Source of the DNA: CBDTTM01 sp965363355
GTDB taxonomy: Bacteria; Bacillota; Negativicutes; Selenomonadales; Selenomonadaceae
Length of the DNA stretch: 8,220 nucleotides
Assembly: GCA_965363355.1 (NCBI GenBank)
Contig: CBDTTM010000109.1
Span: 1 to 8,220, forward strand
Reading direction: 5' to 3'
Position 1 is the stretch's first letter, and each line of letters opens with the position of its first letter. Position numbers and translations under genes: made by a program. The notes beneath the pieces were generated by a model. The model saw only the letters and a program-made list of their open reading frames with translations. It had not been told where the DNA came from and ran no database searches. Positions 1-6,394 of the stretch are shown one piece after another.

Positions 1-627
1 AGGCTCAACCATCAAGGTGCCAGCGACGGGGACCGAGACGATCTGATCAGCAGCGGCTTTTTTGGCTTGCTTGATGCAATCGAGAGGTATGATCCGGCTC
101 GAGGCAATAAGTTTGAAACCTATGCTGGTGTGAGGATTCGTGGATCTATTCTTGATTATTTACGGTCAAAGGATTGGATTCCTGTGTCGTTGCGACAAAA
201 GATCCGTAAATATGAACAAACGGTAAGTGCATTAGAAGCAAAGTTTGGCAGAGCAGCTACTGATAAGGAGATTGCCGCTGAGCTTGGGATATCGATGGAT
301 GATCTCAATGCTTTACTTGGACGGTTGAATATTGCGACGGTTATTCCTCTAGAAGAATATGCTAAAGTGGAATCGACAGCAAATCAAATACCAGGACCAT
401 CAGAAAATATTGAGTTTAAGGAACTGCAAGAAAGTTTAGCAGCGGCAATTGACAAGTTGCCGGAAAAGGAAAAAATAGTGATTTCTCTATATTATTATGA
501 AGAATTGACCTTAAAAGAAATCAGTTTGATTTTAAAACTTTCAGAAGCAAGAATATCACAGCTTCACACGAAGGCAGTTTTTCGATTAAGGGGATATTTG
601 TCTAGAATAAAATCTAGTTTACTATAG
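1..627 (+). CDS. fliA: Flagellar/motility RNA polymerase sigma factor (sigma-28, FliA/SigD), 5'-truncated by the window edge
   Basis: This sigma factor directs RNA polymerase to late flagellar and chemotaxis promoters. The frame is open from base 1, so the start codon and the N-terminus lie upstream; 208 residues are visible. Region 2 spans about residues 11-65, with DRDDLISSGFFGLLDAIERY followed by FETYAGVRIRG and DWIPVSLRQK, all typical of FliA/SigD. Region 3 follows at about 70-110. Region 4, with its helix-turn-helix, is at about 150-205 (YYYEELTLKEI, then EARISQLHTKA). The C-terminus is family-like. The gene sits just before fapA and a SwrB-like gene, as expected at the end of a fla/che operon. 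Residues 3-10 do not look like the family, whereas frame 2 over bases 8-28 does, which suggests two compensating one-base indels or sequence errors. The family call is firm; fliA versus sigD is only naming. Confidence 0.93.
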   Translation, partial: RLNHQGASDGDRDDLISSGFFGLLDAIERYDPARGNKFETYAGVRIRGSILDYLRSKDWIPVSLRQKIRKYEQTVSALEAKFGRAATDKEIAAELGISMDDLNALLGRLNIATVIPLEEYAKVESTANQIPGPSENIEFKELQESLAAAIDKLPEKEKIVISLYYYEELTLKEISLILKLSEARISQLHTKAVFRLRGYLSRIKSSLL

Positions 628-721
628 AGAATTAAGGGATTAACACATCTTCTTTTATTGTTAGCAAAAAAATTGATTGCTATATATTGATAAAGTATGA
701 ACTTTAAGGGAGGTATTTCTC

Positions 722-2359
722 ATGGCTGAGGTTACGGCTGACATGTCTTTGCCTTCGGTCGGAGGCAGGGATGCAGGCTATTTATTTGAATTCAAAAACG
801 AGGGCGTTTTTCTGACGGTATACCCTTCTTCTGAAACAACAATATTATTTGAACTTGTAGATATGCAAAATATTTTAAAAGAACATGGTGTCAAAGACTA
901 CGAAATAGAGTTATTAGCTAGAGCTATGCGTGAACAAACCGGCGAACCGATTCGTTTAGCCGGTGGTATAGCAATGGAAAAAAAGACAGAGCCCCAAGAA
1001 GAACCTAAAATAAAGATAGAGATCAACCGCGATAAGATGTCGGCTGCGGTTTCTTTTGAAGTGAATGAAAATTCGAAAAAACCGACTGCTAAGATGGTTT
1101 TGGAAGAAATTCAAAAAAAAGGAATTACTTTTGGCATAAATCAAGATAAAATTGAAGAAGCTTTGCTGCATTTAGGTGATAGCACGGTCGTAGTTGAGGG
1201 AATATTGCCTCAAAATGGAACGGATGCAATTATAAAGAAAACGTTTGATTTGGCAAATAAAGGACGGCCAGTAGAAAATTCTACAGGTCGTGTGGATTAT
1301 AAAAATTTAAATCTAGTCGTGATTGTTTCTGCAGGCGATGTTTTAGCCGAGCGAATTCCTCATACTCCAGGAATTCCTGGAACCAATATATTTGGTGATT
1401 CAGTAGTGGCTAGATCGGGTAAACCACAGCCATTGCCAAATGGTAAAAACACAAAAATCGAAGATGAAACCATTGTCGCCGCAATCGATGGTCAGGTTGT
1501 TGAAAATGGCAAGAAGATTACGGTAGATCCGGTTCTTCTCGTTAAAGGCGATGTGGATTTGTCGACGGGTAATATTGATTTTAATGGCAGTGTACAGATA
1601 AAGGGCAGCGTACAGCAAGGCTTTTTTGTTAAAGCTGTCGGTGATGTGGAAATTAAAGGAACGGTTAGTGGCGGAGTTGTTGAAGCACGTAATATTGTTG
1701 TAAATGGCGGGGTTCAGGGAATGAACCGCGGACATTTGTCAGCAAAAGAGGATATTCGTGCCAGCTTTGTCGAAAATGCGAATATAATGGCTGAACGGGA
1801 TGTTTATGTAAGTGATGTTGTTTTGCATTCAGAAATCCATGCTGGGCGAAAAATCATTGTGGAAGGACACCGTGGACAAATCATGGGAGGCGCGGCTGTT
1901 GCCGGAGAAGAAATTCGAGCTAAATCGGTTGGTAATTCCATGAATGTTTCGACAAAACTTGAAGTTGGTGTCAATCCGATGGTGAGAAAAACCTATACGG
2001 AATTGCGAAGCAGCGTGACGAAGAACAAAACAAAGTTAGAGCAGATACATAAGACTCTGCAAACTTTAAATACGATGGATAAAAGCCGCTTTTCGCAGGA
2101 AAAATTGGATTTATTTGCACAAATGACAAGGTTGCAGTTTACGTTAGCTGGGCAAATTGAACGCGATGAGAAAGAAGTGTTTAGGCTGCAATCTATGCTT
2201 GAGGTCATGAAAACCGGAAAAATTAAAGTTGCCGATAAAGCCTATCCGGGTGTAAAATTGGTTATAGGATCAATTATGAAGACCATGCAATCGGAAGTGC
2301 AGCACTCGACATTTTATGTGGATGAGGAAGAAGCCTTGATTCGTACAGGTGCATATTGA
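722..2359 (+). CDS. fapA: FapA family protein (DUF342, flagellar assembly protein A)
   Basis: A 545-residue cytoplasmic protein of the DUF342/FapA family. The biochemical role is poorly defined; members are linked to flagellar assembly and surface organelles in some bacteria. The N-terminus (about 18-75 and 97-160) holds two similar beta-beta-alpha units. The family signature IPHTPGIPGTNIFG is at 212-225. Residues about 265-415 are short repeated beta strands rich in G and V (KGDVDL, GNIDFNG, VQIKGSV, DVEIKGTV, NIVVNGGV), which fits a right-handed beta-helix or bactofilin-like fold. A coiled coil covers about 425-500, and the ending contains YPGVKLVIG, usual for the family. The length is normal. 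The start is set by GGGAGG about 8 bases upstream of ATG. The gene lies 94 bases after the sigma factor, probably in the same transcript. There is no signal peptide or membrane segment. Confidence 0.93.
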   Translation: MAEVTADMSLPSVGGRDAGYLFEFKNEGVFLTVYPSSETTILFELVDMQNILKEHGVKDYEIELLARAMREQTGEPIRLAGGIAMEKKTEPQEEPKIKIEINRDKMSAAVSFEVNENSKKPTAKMVLEEIQKKGITFGINQDKIEEALLHLGDSTVVVEGILPQNGTDAIIKKTFDLANKGRPVENSTGRVDYKNLNLVVIVSAGDVLAERIPHTPGIPGTNIFGDSVVARSGKPQPLPNGKNTKIEDETIVAAIDGQVVENGKKITVDPVLLVKGDVDLSTGNIDFNGSVQIKGSVQQGFFVKAVGDVEIKGTVSGGVVEARNIVVNGGVQGMNRGHLSAKEDIRASFVENANIMAERDVYVSDVVLHSEIHAGRKIIVEGHRGQIMGGAAVAGEEIRAKSVGNSMNVSTKLEVGVNPMVRKTYTELRSSVTKNKTKLEQIHKTLQTLNTMDKSRFSQEKLDLFAQMTRLQFTLAGQIERDEKEVFRLQSMLEVMKTGKIKVADKAYPGVKLVIGSIMKTMQSEVQHSTFYVDEEEALIRTGAY

Positions 2360-2413
2360 TAAAATAATATGCTTATGCGGCGAGAATTATAGAGAATTTG
2401 GATGGTGAGATAG

Positions 2414-2734
2414 ATGGATCTTAGTCCGATGAATTTACAAGTCGTAATTCCAAAAACTACAGAAGTCAGCCAGATGCAGCATAAAATCGATCACGAGGTC
2501 AATATGCAGCAGGATATGGGAACTTTAAAACTTCAAGAAGATGCGGAGCTAAAGCAAAAGCAGGTTCGCACTCGCGATAAAATGGAAGATGGGAAAATAA
2601 AGGACGATTCGCAAAATAAGAATCAGGGGCAGATGTCAGGCAAACAGGACCAAGCTGAAAAAGAAGAAGAGACCTCTGATGTGCCGATGGCAGTTGATTC
2701 GATTCGTGGACATAATATTGATATAAAATTGTAA
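2414..2734 (+). CDS. Unrecognised hydrophilic 106-residue protein in the flagellar operon tail
   Basis: I do not recognise this family. The protein is 106 residues, with no signal peptide, no membrane segment and no cysteine. It is very rich in K, E, D, Q and M, especially at residues 25-95, so most of it is probably disordered or helical. The least low-complexity parts are the N-terminus (MDLSPMNLQVVIPKTTEVSQ) and the last dozen residues (DSIRGHNIDIKL), which may be the functional ends. It lies 54 bases after fapA and 19 bases before the SwrB-like gene, so it is probably co-transcribed with motility genes. The ribosome binding site is modest (GGTGA about 5 bases before ATG), and an in-frame TAG just upstream rules out an earlier start. 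The reading frame is probably real because of the tight spacing and sensible composition. A role in flagellar assembly is only inferred from location. Confidence 0.75.
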   Translation: MDLSPMNLQVVIPKTTEVSQMQHKIDHEVNMQQDMGTLKLQEDAELKQKQVRTRDKMEDGKIKDDSQNKNQGQMSGKQDQAEKEEETSDVPMAVDSIRGHNIDIKL

Positions 2735-2753
2735 GAGGCAACAGAGGTGTTAT

Positions 2754-3353
2754 ATGGTTACGGAATTGATTGGTTTTTTGATTATTGCCGCAGCGATTCT
2801 CTATGTATTCCTTCGTTGGAACATGGCAAAAACCAAAAAAGAACCAGCAGATTTGAAGAATGCATCGGAAGATCTTTGCAAGCAGCTTGAAACTGCGGGC
2901 GATCAGATTATCGATAGGGTTGAATCTTATGTAGATCGATTAGAAGCTTTGATTGAAAAAGCCGATGAACGGATTCATGTTCTCGACCAAAAGATTTTGC
3001 GTTTAGAACAAATTGAGCAAGCGACGGCTCCAACGGAAAATCTTCCACAACAACAGGTCGAAGAGATTTTGCCAGATTTTGCGGAGGCTTTGTCAAAAGC
3101 TGAAGAAAAAGCAAAACAACTTAGTGACGAAATACCGCAGTGGACCGATTCGCTGAGGTCTGCAGATGCCCCCGAAAGCACAGTGGCTATACAAGAAAGA
3201 CTTCCCCAAGTTATATCACCACGAAATAAGAGAGTGTTCCTTTTGATGGAGCAAGGGGTGTCAGAAGACGATATCAGCAAAGAGACTGGCATAAGCAAGG
3301 GCGGTTTGACGCTTATCCGTGAAATGTATAAAGCGAGCAAGGGTTTATCCTAG
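2754..3353 (+). CDS. Membrane-anchored coiled-coil protein with HTH-like C-terminus; SwrB-like by position and architecture (DUF6115 type)
   Basis: A 199-residue protein. Residues about 4-21 (LIGFLIIAAAILYVFLRW) form one N-terminal membrane segment. A charged coiled coil follows at about 33-92, then an acidic linker with a second helical stretch at about 101-136, and a C-terminal HTH-like block at about 158-193 (VFLLMEQGVSEDDISKETGI, then LTLIREMY). In B. subtilis the gene between sigD and rpsB is swrB (ylxL), a single-pass membrane protein that helps switch on the flagellar type III export apparatus. This protein has the same position, anchor and short HTH-like tail, so a similar motility role is a reasonable inference but not proven. 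It is the last gene before a strong terminator. AGAGGTG about 4 bases before ATG supports the start. Confidence 0.82.
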   Translation: MVTELIGFLIIAAAILYVFLRWNMAKTKKEPADLKNASEDLCKQLETAGDQIIDRVESYVDRLEALIEKADERIHVLDQKILRLEQIEQATAPTENLPQQQVEEILPDFAEALSKAEEKAKQLSDEIPQWTDSLRSADAPESTVAIQERLPQVISPRNKRVFLLMEQGVSEDDISKETGISKGGLTLIREMYKASKGLS

Positions 3354-3364
3354 CTCAATAAAAG

Positions 3365-3416
3365 ATGTAGGAAGGGGAATCGACATATGGTCGGTTGCTT
3401 TTCCTACATTTTTATT
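3365..3416 (+). terminator. Rho-independent terminator ending the flagellar operon
   Basis: The left arm 3365-3384 pairs with the right arm 3390-3409 around a 5-base loop. The 20-pair stem has one internal mismatch and a few G-T pairs, and ends in perfect outer (ATGTAGGAA/TTCCTACAT) and inner (CGAC/GTCG) blocks. A T-rich tail (TTTTATT) follows directly. It starts 12 bases after the stop of the SwrB-like gene and lies before the rpsB promoter, so it separates motility from translation genes. Confidence 0.92.
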
Positions 3417-3443
3417 GTAATCAGATGAATCTTATGCTATAAT
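3415..3443 (+). promoter_or_regulatory. Vegetative (sigma-A type) promoter of rpsB with extended -10
   Basis: The -10 box TATAAT at 3438-3443 is perfect and is preceded by TGC, giving an extended -10. The -35 candidate TTGTAA at 3415-3420 matches four of six consensus bases, with a 17-base spacer. Transcription would start near 3450 and leave a leader of about 100 bases before rpsB. The -35 overlaps the T-tail of the terminator upstream, so the two units are packed back to back. The strength fits a highly expressed ribosomal gene. Confidence 0.85.
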
Positions 3444-3465
3444 TTAAAACGGTGTAAAAAACGCA

Positions 3466-3520
3466 CGCATTTTGATTTTGTACTGTGCCATTTTGGTGAA
3501 AACAAAAGATGAGAGATGCG
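3466..3520 (+). promoter_or_regulatory. Candidate folded leader of rpsB mRNA
   Basis: In the untranslated leader, CGCAT at 3466-3470 can pair with ATGCG at 3516-3520, and TTTTGT at 3476-3481 can pair with ACAAAA at 3502-3507. Together they enclose a small inner CCA/TGG hairpin, and the structure ends about 15 bases before the Shine-Dalgarno. S2 represses its own operon through the leader in Escherichia coli, so an autoregulatory role is conceivable. The pairing is short and interrupted, matches no leader motif I recognise, and may be chance in AT-rich DNA. Confidence 0.3.
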
Positions 3521-3534
3521 GAGGAAAAAAAAAC

Positions 3535-3542
3535 AGGAGGTG
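3535..3542 (+). promoter_or_regulatory. rpsB ribosome binding site (decides the start)
   Basis: A near-perfect AGGAGGTG lies 7 bases before ATG at 3550. The frame is also open upstream to a possible start at 3472, but that reading has no Shine-Dalgarno, and its 26 extra residues are unlike S2. The ATG at 3550 is therefore the start. Confidence 0.95.
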
Positions 3543-3549
3543 CACCAAC

Positions 3550-4278
3550 ATGGCAGTTATTTCCATGAAACAATTATTAGAAGCAGGTGTTCATTTCGGA
3601 CATCAAACGAGAAGATGGAACCCTAAGATGGCTACGTACATCTTCACAGAACGTAACGGTATTTATATCATTGATTTACAGAAAACCGTTAAAAAAGTAG
3701 ACGAAGCTTATAACTTCCTTCGTAGTGTTTCTGAAGCAGGCGAAACCGTATTGTTCGTTGGTACGAAAAAACAGGCTCAGGAAGCTGTAAAAGAAGAAGC
3801 AATCAAAGCCGGCATGTATTTTGTAAACGAAAGATGGCTCGGCGGCATGATGACAAACTTCCAGACGATTCAAAAACGTGTAAAACGTTTAAAAGAATTG
3901 GAAGCTATGGAAGAAGACGGTACTTTTGAAGTTTTGACGAAAAAAGAAGTTCTTTCTTTACGTCATGAAATGGAAAAATTACAGAAATTCTTAGGCGGTA
4001 TCAAAGAAATGAACAGATTGCCTGGCGCATTGTTCATTGTTGATCCTCGCAAAGAAAGAATTGCTGTAGCAGAAGCTAAAAAACTTGGTATTCCTATCGT
4101 TGCGATCGTTGATACAAACTGCGATCCAGATGAAATCGATTATGTAATTCCAGGTAATGACGATGCAATCCGTGCAGTAAAACTTTTGACTGGCCGTATG
4201 GCAGATGCTGTCATTGAAGGTCGTCAAGGCGAAGATGGCGAAGACGCAGAAGCTGTTCAAACAGAAGACGCTGAATAA
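3550..4278 (+). CDS. rpsB: 30S ribosomal protein S2
   Basis: S2 binds 16S rRNA at the back of the small subunit and bridges head and body; it is needed for S1 docking in species that have S1. The 242-residue product has the usual length and the hallmark blocks: MKQLLEAGVHFGHQTRRWNP at residues 6-25, then IYIIDLQKT, VLFVGTKKQA, NERWLGGMMTNF and, near 190, IVDTNCDPDEIDYVIPGNDD. It ends in an acidic tail (about 224-242). The coiled-coil insertion (about 105-150) is present. Codon choice is strongly restricted (CGT, GAA, AAA, GCT), unlike the preceding flagellar genes, as expected for very high expression. It is first in its transcript, driven by the promoter at 3415-3443, and is followed by a hairpin before tsf. 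Confidence 0.98.
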   Translation: MAVISMKQLLEAGVHFGHQTRRWNPKMATYIFTERNGIYIIDLQKTVKKVDEAYNFLRSVSEAGETVLFVGTKKQAQEAVKEEAIKAGMYFVNERWLGGMMTNFQTIQKRVKRLKELEAMEEDGTFEVLTKKEVLSLRHEMEKLQKFLGGIKEMNRLPGALFIVDPRKERIAVAEAKKLGIPIVAIVDTNCDPDEIDYVIPGNDDAIRAVKLLTGRMADAVIEGRQGEDGEDAEAVQTEDAE

Positions 4279-4296
4279 AAGTAAAAAATAATAGAT

Positions 4297-4334
4297 AAAA
4301 AGGGGGTAAGGGGATTATCCCTTACCTTTCTTTT
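4297..4334 (+). terminator. Hairpin with T-rich tail between rpsB and tsf (attenuator or processing site)
   Basis: GGTAAGGG at 4305-4312 pairs with CCCTTACC at 4319-4326 around a 6-base loop. G-T pairs and an outer AAAA/TTTT block can lengthen the stem. The tail TTTCTTTT is interrupted by a C, so termination is probably partial. This would let S2 and EF-Ts be made in different amounts from one promoter, or mark an RNA end. The tsf ribosome binding site starts about 6 bases after the tail. Confidence 0.7.
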
Positions 4335-4351
4335 ATAATAGGAGGATTCAA

Positions 4352-5002
4352 ATGGCAAATATTACAGCTGCAATGGTAAAAGAATTGCGTGAGATTACTG
4401 GCGCAGGAATGATGGATTGTAAAAAAGCATTGACACATACAGAAGGCGATCAAGAAAAAGCGATCGACTTTTTACGTGAAAAGGGTTTAGCTGCTGCTGC
4501 GAAAAAAGCTGGCCGCGTAGCTGCTGAAGGCGCTGTCACATCCTATATCCATGCTGGTGGTAAGATTGGGGTTCTCGTTGAAATCAACTGTGAAACTGAT
4601 TTTGTTGCTAACACAGATGAATTCAAATCTTTCGCACGTGAAATCGCTATGCAGATTGCAGCCGCAAATCCTGCATGTGTAAGACGCGAAGAAGTTGATA
4701 CAAAAGAACTTGATCATGAACGTGAAGTTTTGCGTGAACAGGCTCTTCAAGAAGGCAAACCAGAAAAAATCGTTGAAAAAATGGTTGAAGGCCGTATCGA
4801 AAAATATTATAAAGAAGTTTGCTTGATGGAACAACCTTTCATTAAAGACCCAGATCAGACAATTGCAGATTTAGTGAAATCTAAGATTGCCAAAATCGGT
4901 GAAAACATTTCGATTAGAAGATTTGTCAGATACCAATTGGGTGAAGGCATTGAAAAAAGAGTAGATGATTTTGCTGCGGAAGTAATGGCTGCAGTTAAAT
5001 AA
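4352..5002 (+). CDS. tsf: Translation elongation factor Ts (short form)
   Basis: EF-Ts is the nucleotide exchange factor that releases GDP from EF-Tu during elongation. The N-terminal UBA-like domain is at about 1-45 (LREITGAGMMDCKKAL), and the core carries the exchange motif TDFV at 82-85 within NCETDFVANTDEF. The C-terminal part continues to 216 residues. This is shorter than the E. coli and B. subtilis proteins (about 280-290), so it is a compact form with a reduced second core subdomain or coiled coil; short forms also occur in other bacteria, including Thermus. AGGAGG 6 bases before ATG gives the start. Codon use is biased like rpsB. It lies between an attenuator-like hairpin and a strong terminator, so rpsB-tsf behaves largely as its own unit. 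Confidence 0.98.
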   Translation: MANITAAMVKELREITGAGMMDCKKALTHTEGDQEKAIDFLREKGLAAAAKKAGRVAAEGAVTSYIHAGGKIGVLVEINCETDFVANTDEFKSFAREIAMQIAAANPACVRREEVDTKELDHEREVLREQALQEGKPEKIVEKMVEGRIEKYYKEVCLMEQPFIKDPDQTIADLVKSKIAKIGENISIRRFVRYQLGEGIEKRVDDFAAEVMAAVK

Positions 5003-5031
5003 AAGAGAGAACACTTTGTGTTCTCTTTTTT
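5003..5031 (+). terminator. Rho-independent terminator after tsf
   Basis: GAGAACAC at 5007-5014 and GTGTTCTC at 5018-5025 form a perfect 8-pair stem with a 3-base TTT loop. The stem can be extended by AAAG/TTTT pairs and is followed by a run of six T. It begins directly after the tsf stop. I find no convincing promoter between it and pyrH, so pyrH probably depends on read-through or on a promoter I cannot recognise. Confidence 0.88.
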
Positions 5032-5098
5032 AAAAATAAAAACAGGAATATTATAAGTTTCTGTCGAAGCAAAAGAAGATATGTGTACAAGACTGGAT

Positions 5099-5104
5099 GG
5101 AGGT
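5099..5104 (+). promoter_or_regulatory. pyrH ribosome binding site pointing to a TTG start
   Basis: GGAGGT lies 7 bases before TTG at 5112. The in-frame ATG at 5097 overlaps this motif and has no Shine-Dalgarno of its own, so TTG is the better start. Confidence 0.8.
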
Positions 5105-5111
5105 TTTATCT

Positions 5112-5840
5112 TTGGAAACAGCGAAATATAAACGTGTGGTTCTAAAATTGAGCGGTGAGTCGTTGGCTGGAAATCAAGGCTTTGGAATTAATCCAGAGGT
5201 TGTTGAGTCAATCGCATTGCAGATAAAGGAAATCAGAAAGCACGGTATAGATGTTGCTGCTGTTGTTGGAGGCGGAAATATTTGGCGTGGGCTTGCTGGC
5301 AGTGCTAAAGGCATGGACCGAGCAACGGCTGACTATATGGGGATGCTTGCAACGGTAATGAACTCCTTGGCATTGCAAGATGCGTTGGAAAAATTAGATG
5401 TGACGACTCGCGTTCAAAGTGCAATTGAAATGCGCCAGGTAGCAGAACCTTATATAAGACGTAAAGCAATTCGTCATTTAGAAAAAGGCAGAGTTGTAAT
5501 TTTTGCCGCGGGTACGGGAAATCCATATTTTTCAACGGATACTACAGCAGCTTTGCGCGCGGCGGAAATAGAAGCTGATGTAATCCTTATGGCGAAAAAG
5601 AATACCGATGGAGTTTATGATTGTGATCCAAATCATAATCCAAACGCTAAGAAGTTTGAAAGCCTTGAATACATAGAAGTCCTGCAGCGTGGTTTAGCTG
5701 TTATGGATTCTACGGCGACAAGCCTTTGCATGGACAACCAAATACCAATTGTGGTGTTTAATATCGATCACCATGAAAATATCTTAAAGGTTTCTTTAGG
5801 GGAAAATATTGGTACGACGGTAGGAGGGAAAAAAGCATGA
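5112..5840 (+). CDS. pyrH: UMP kinase (uridylate kinase)
   Basis: PyrH phosphorylates UMP to UDP with ATP, the step that commits pyrimidine to UTP and CTP. It is a hexameric amino-acid-kinase-fold enzyme, usually activated by GTP and inhibited by UTP. With the TTG start the product is 242 residues, normal for the family. Visible motifs are KLSGE at 12-16, the glycine-rich GGGNIWRG at 53-60, DRATADYMGMLATVMN at 69-84, AGTGNPYFSTDTTAALRA at 133-150, and KNTDGVYDCDP at 163-173. I chose TTG at 5112 because a good Shine-Dalgarno precedes it and ETAKYKRVVLKLSGE is the usual N-terminus; an ATG at 5097 would add five residues without a binding site. The stop overlaps the frr start by 4 bases (ATGA), implying translational coupling. 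Confidence 0.96.
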   Translation: METAKYKRVVLKLSGESLAGNQGFGINPEVVESIALQIKEIRKHGIDVAAVVGGGNIWRGLAGSAKGMDRATADYMGMLATVMNSLALQDALEKLDVTTRVQSAIEMRQVAEPYIRRKAIRHLEKGRVVIFAAGTGNPYFSTDTTAALRAAEIEADVILMAKKNTDGVYDCDPNHNPNAKKFESLEYIEVLQRGLAVMDSTATSLCMDNQIPIVVFNIDHHENILKVSLGENIGTTVGGKKA

Positions 5841-6394
5841 TCAAAGAAATATTTGCTTCACATGAAGATCGTATGAAAAAGTCAATGGAATCCCTCAAAC
5901 GAGAATATGCTGCTTTGCGAGCTGGACGTGCTACTCCGGCACTTCTAGACAAGGTCATGATTGATTACTATGGTGCACCAACGCCGCTTACACAGGTTGC
6001 CAATATTTCGGTTCCAGAACCACGAATGATTTTAATTCAGCCATGGGAAAAAACATTGCTTCATGATATAGAAAAATCCATCATGAAGTCGGATCTTGGC
6101 TTAAATCCAAATAGTGATGGAACGGCGATTCGTTTATCAATTCCACAGCTTACGCAAGACCGTCGTGCTGAGCTCGTGAAATCAGTCAATAAAAAGGCAG
6201 AAGAAGCGAAAATCGCTGTGCGCAATATTCGCCGTGATGCGAATGATGCAGTCAAAAAGCTTGAAAAAAGCAAAGAAGTTACCGAAGATGATGCAAAAAA
6301 AGCACAAGATGATATGCAAAAACTTGTCGATAAATATGTAAAAGATATTGACTCGATTAAAGCGGTAAAAGAAAAAGAAATCATGGAAGTATGA
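5837..6394 (+). CDS. frr: Ribosome recycling factor
   Basis: RRF acts with EF-G after termination to split the post-termination ribosome so that its subunits can be reused. At 185 residues the length is standard. Domain I, the three-helix bundle, is residues 1-29 plus about 104-185; domain II is about 30-103. Family blocks include RAGRATPALLDKV from residue 28, GAPTPLTQVA, PWEKTLLHDIEKSI at 69-82, LTQDRRAELVK, and RNIRRDAND with the conserved arginine at 132. AGGAGGG about 8 bases before ATG, inside the pyrH end, supports the start. The gene overlaps pyrH by 4 bases, and its own stop overlaps the next small gene in the same ATGA way. Confidence 0.98.
   Translation: MIKEIFASHEDRMKKSMESLKREYAALRAGRATPALLDKVMIDYYGAPTPLTQVANISVPEPRMILIQPWEKTLLHDIEKSIMKSDLGLNPNSDGTAIRLSIPQLTQDRRAELVKSVNKKAEEAKIAVRNIRRDANDAVKKLEKSKEVTEDDAKKAQDDMQKLVDKYVKDIDSIKAVKEKEIMEV

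Noticed and set aside
602..617. Small inverted repeat CTAGA/TCTAG at the end of the sigma factor gene
   Set aside because: It is only five A/T-rich pairs with no T tail, too weak for a terminator, and lies within the coding end.
1545..1960. Repeated G/V-rich strand motifs in fapA as a DNA repeat
   Set aside because: The repetition is at protein level (beta-helix rungs); the DNA copies are diverged and do not form a nucleotide repeat.
3472..3549. An in-frame extension of rpsB starting at 3472
   Set aside because: It has no ribosome binding site, overlaps the leader, and adds residues unlike S2; AGGAGGTG before ATG 3550 decides the start.
5032..5098. A promoter for pyrH in the gap after the tsf terminator
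   Set aside because: Several AT-rich -10-like strings occur (for example TATTAT, TATAAG), but none has a usable -35 at the right spacing, so I do not annotate one.
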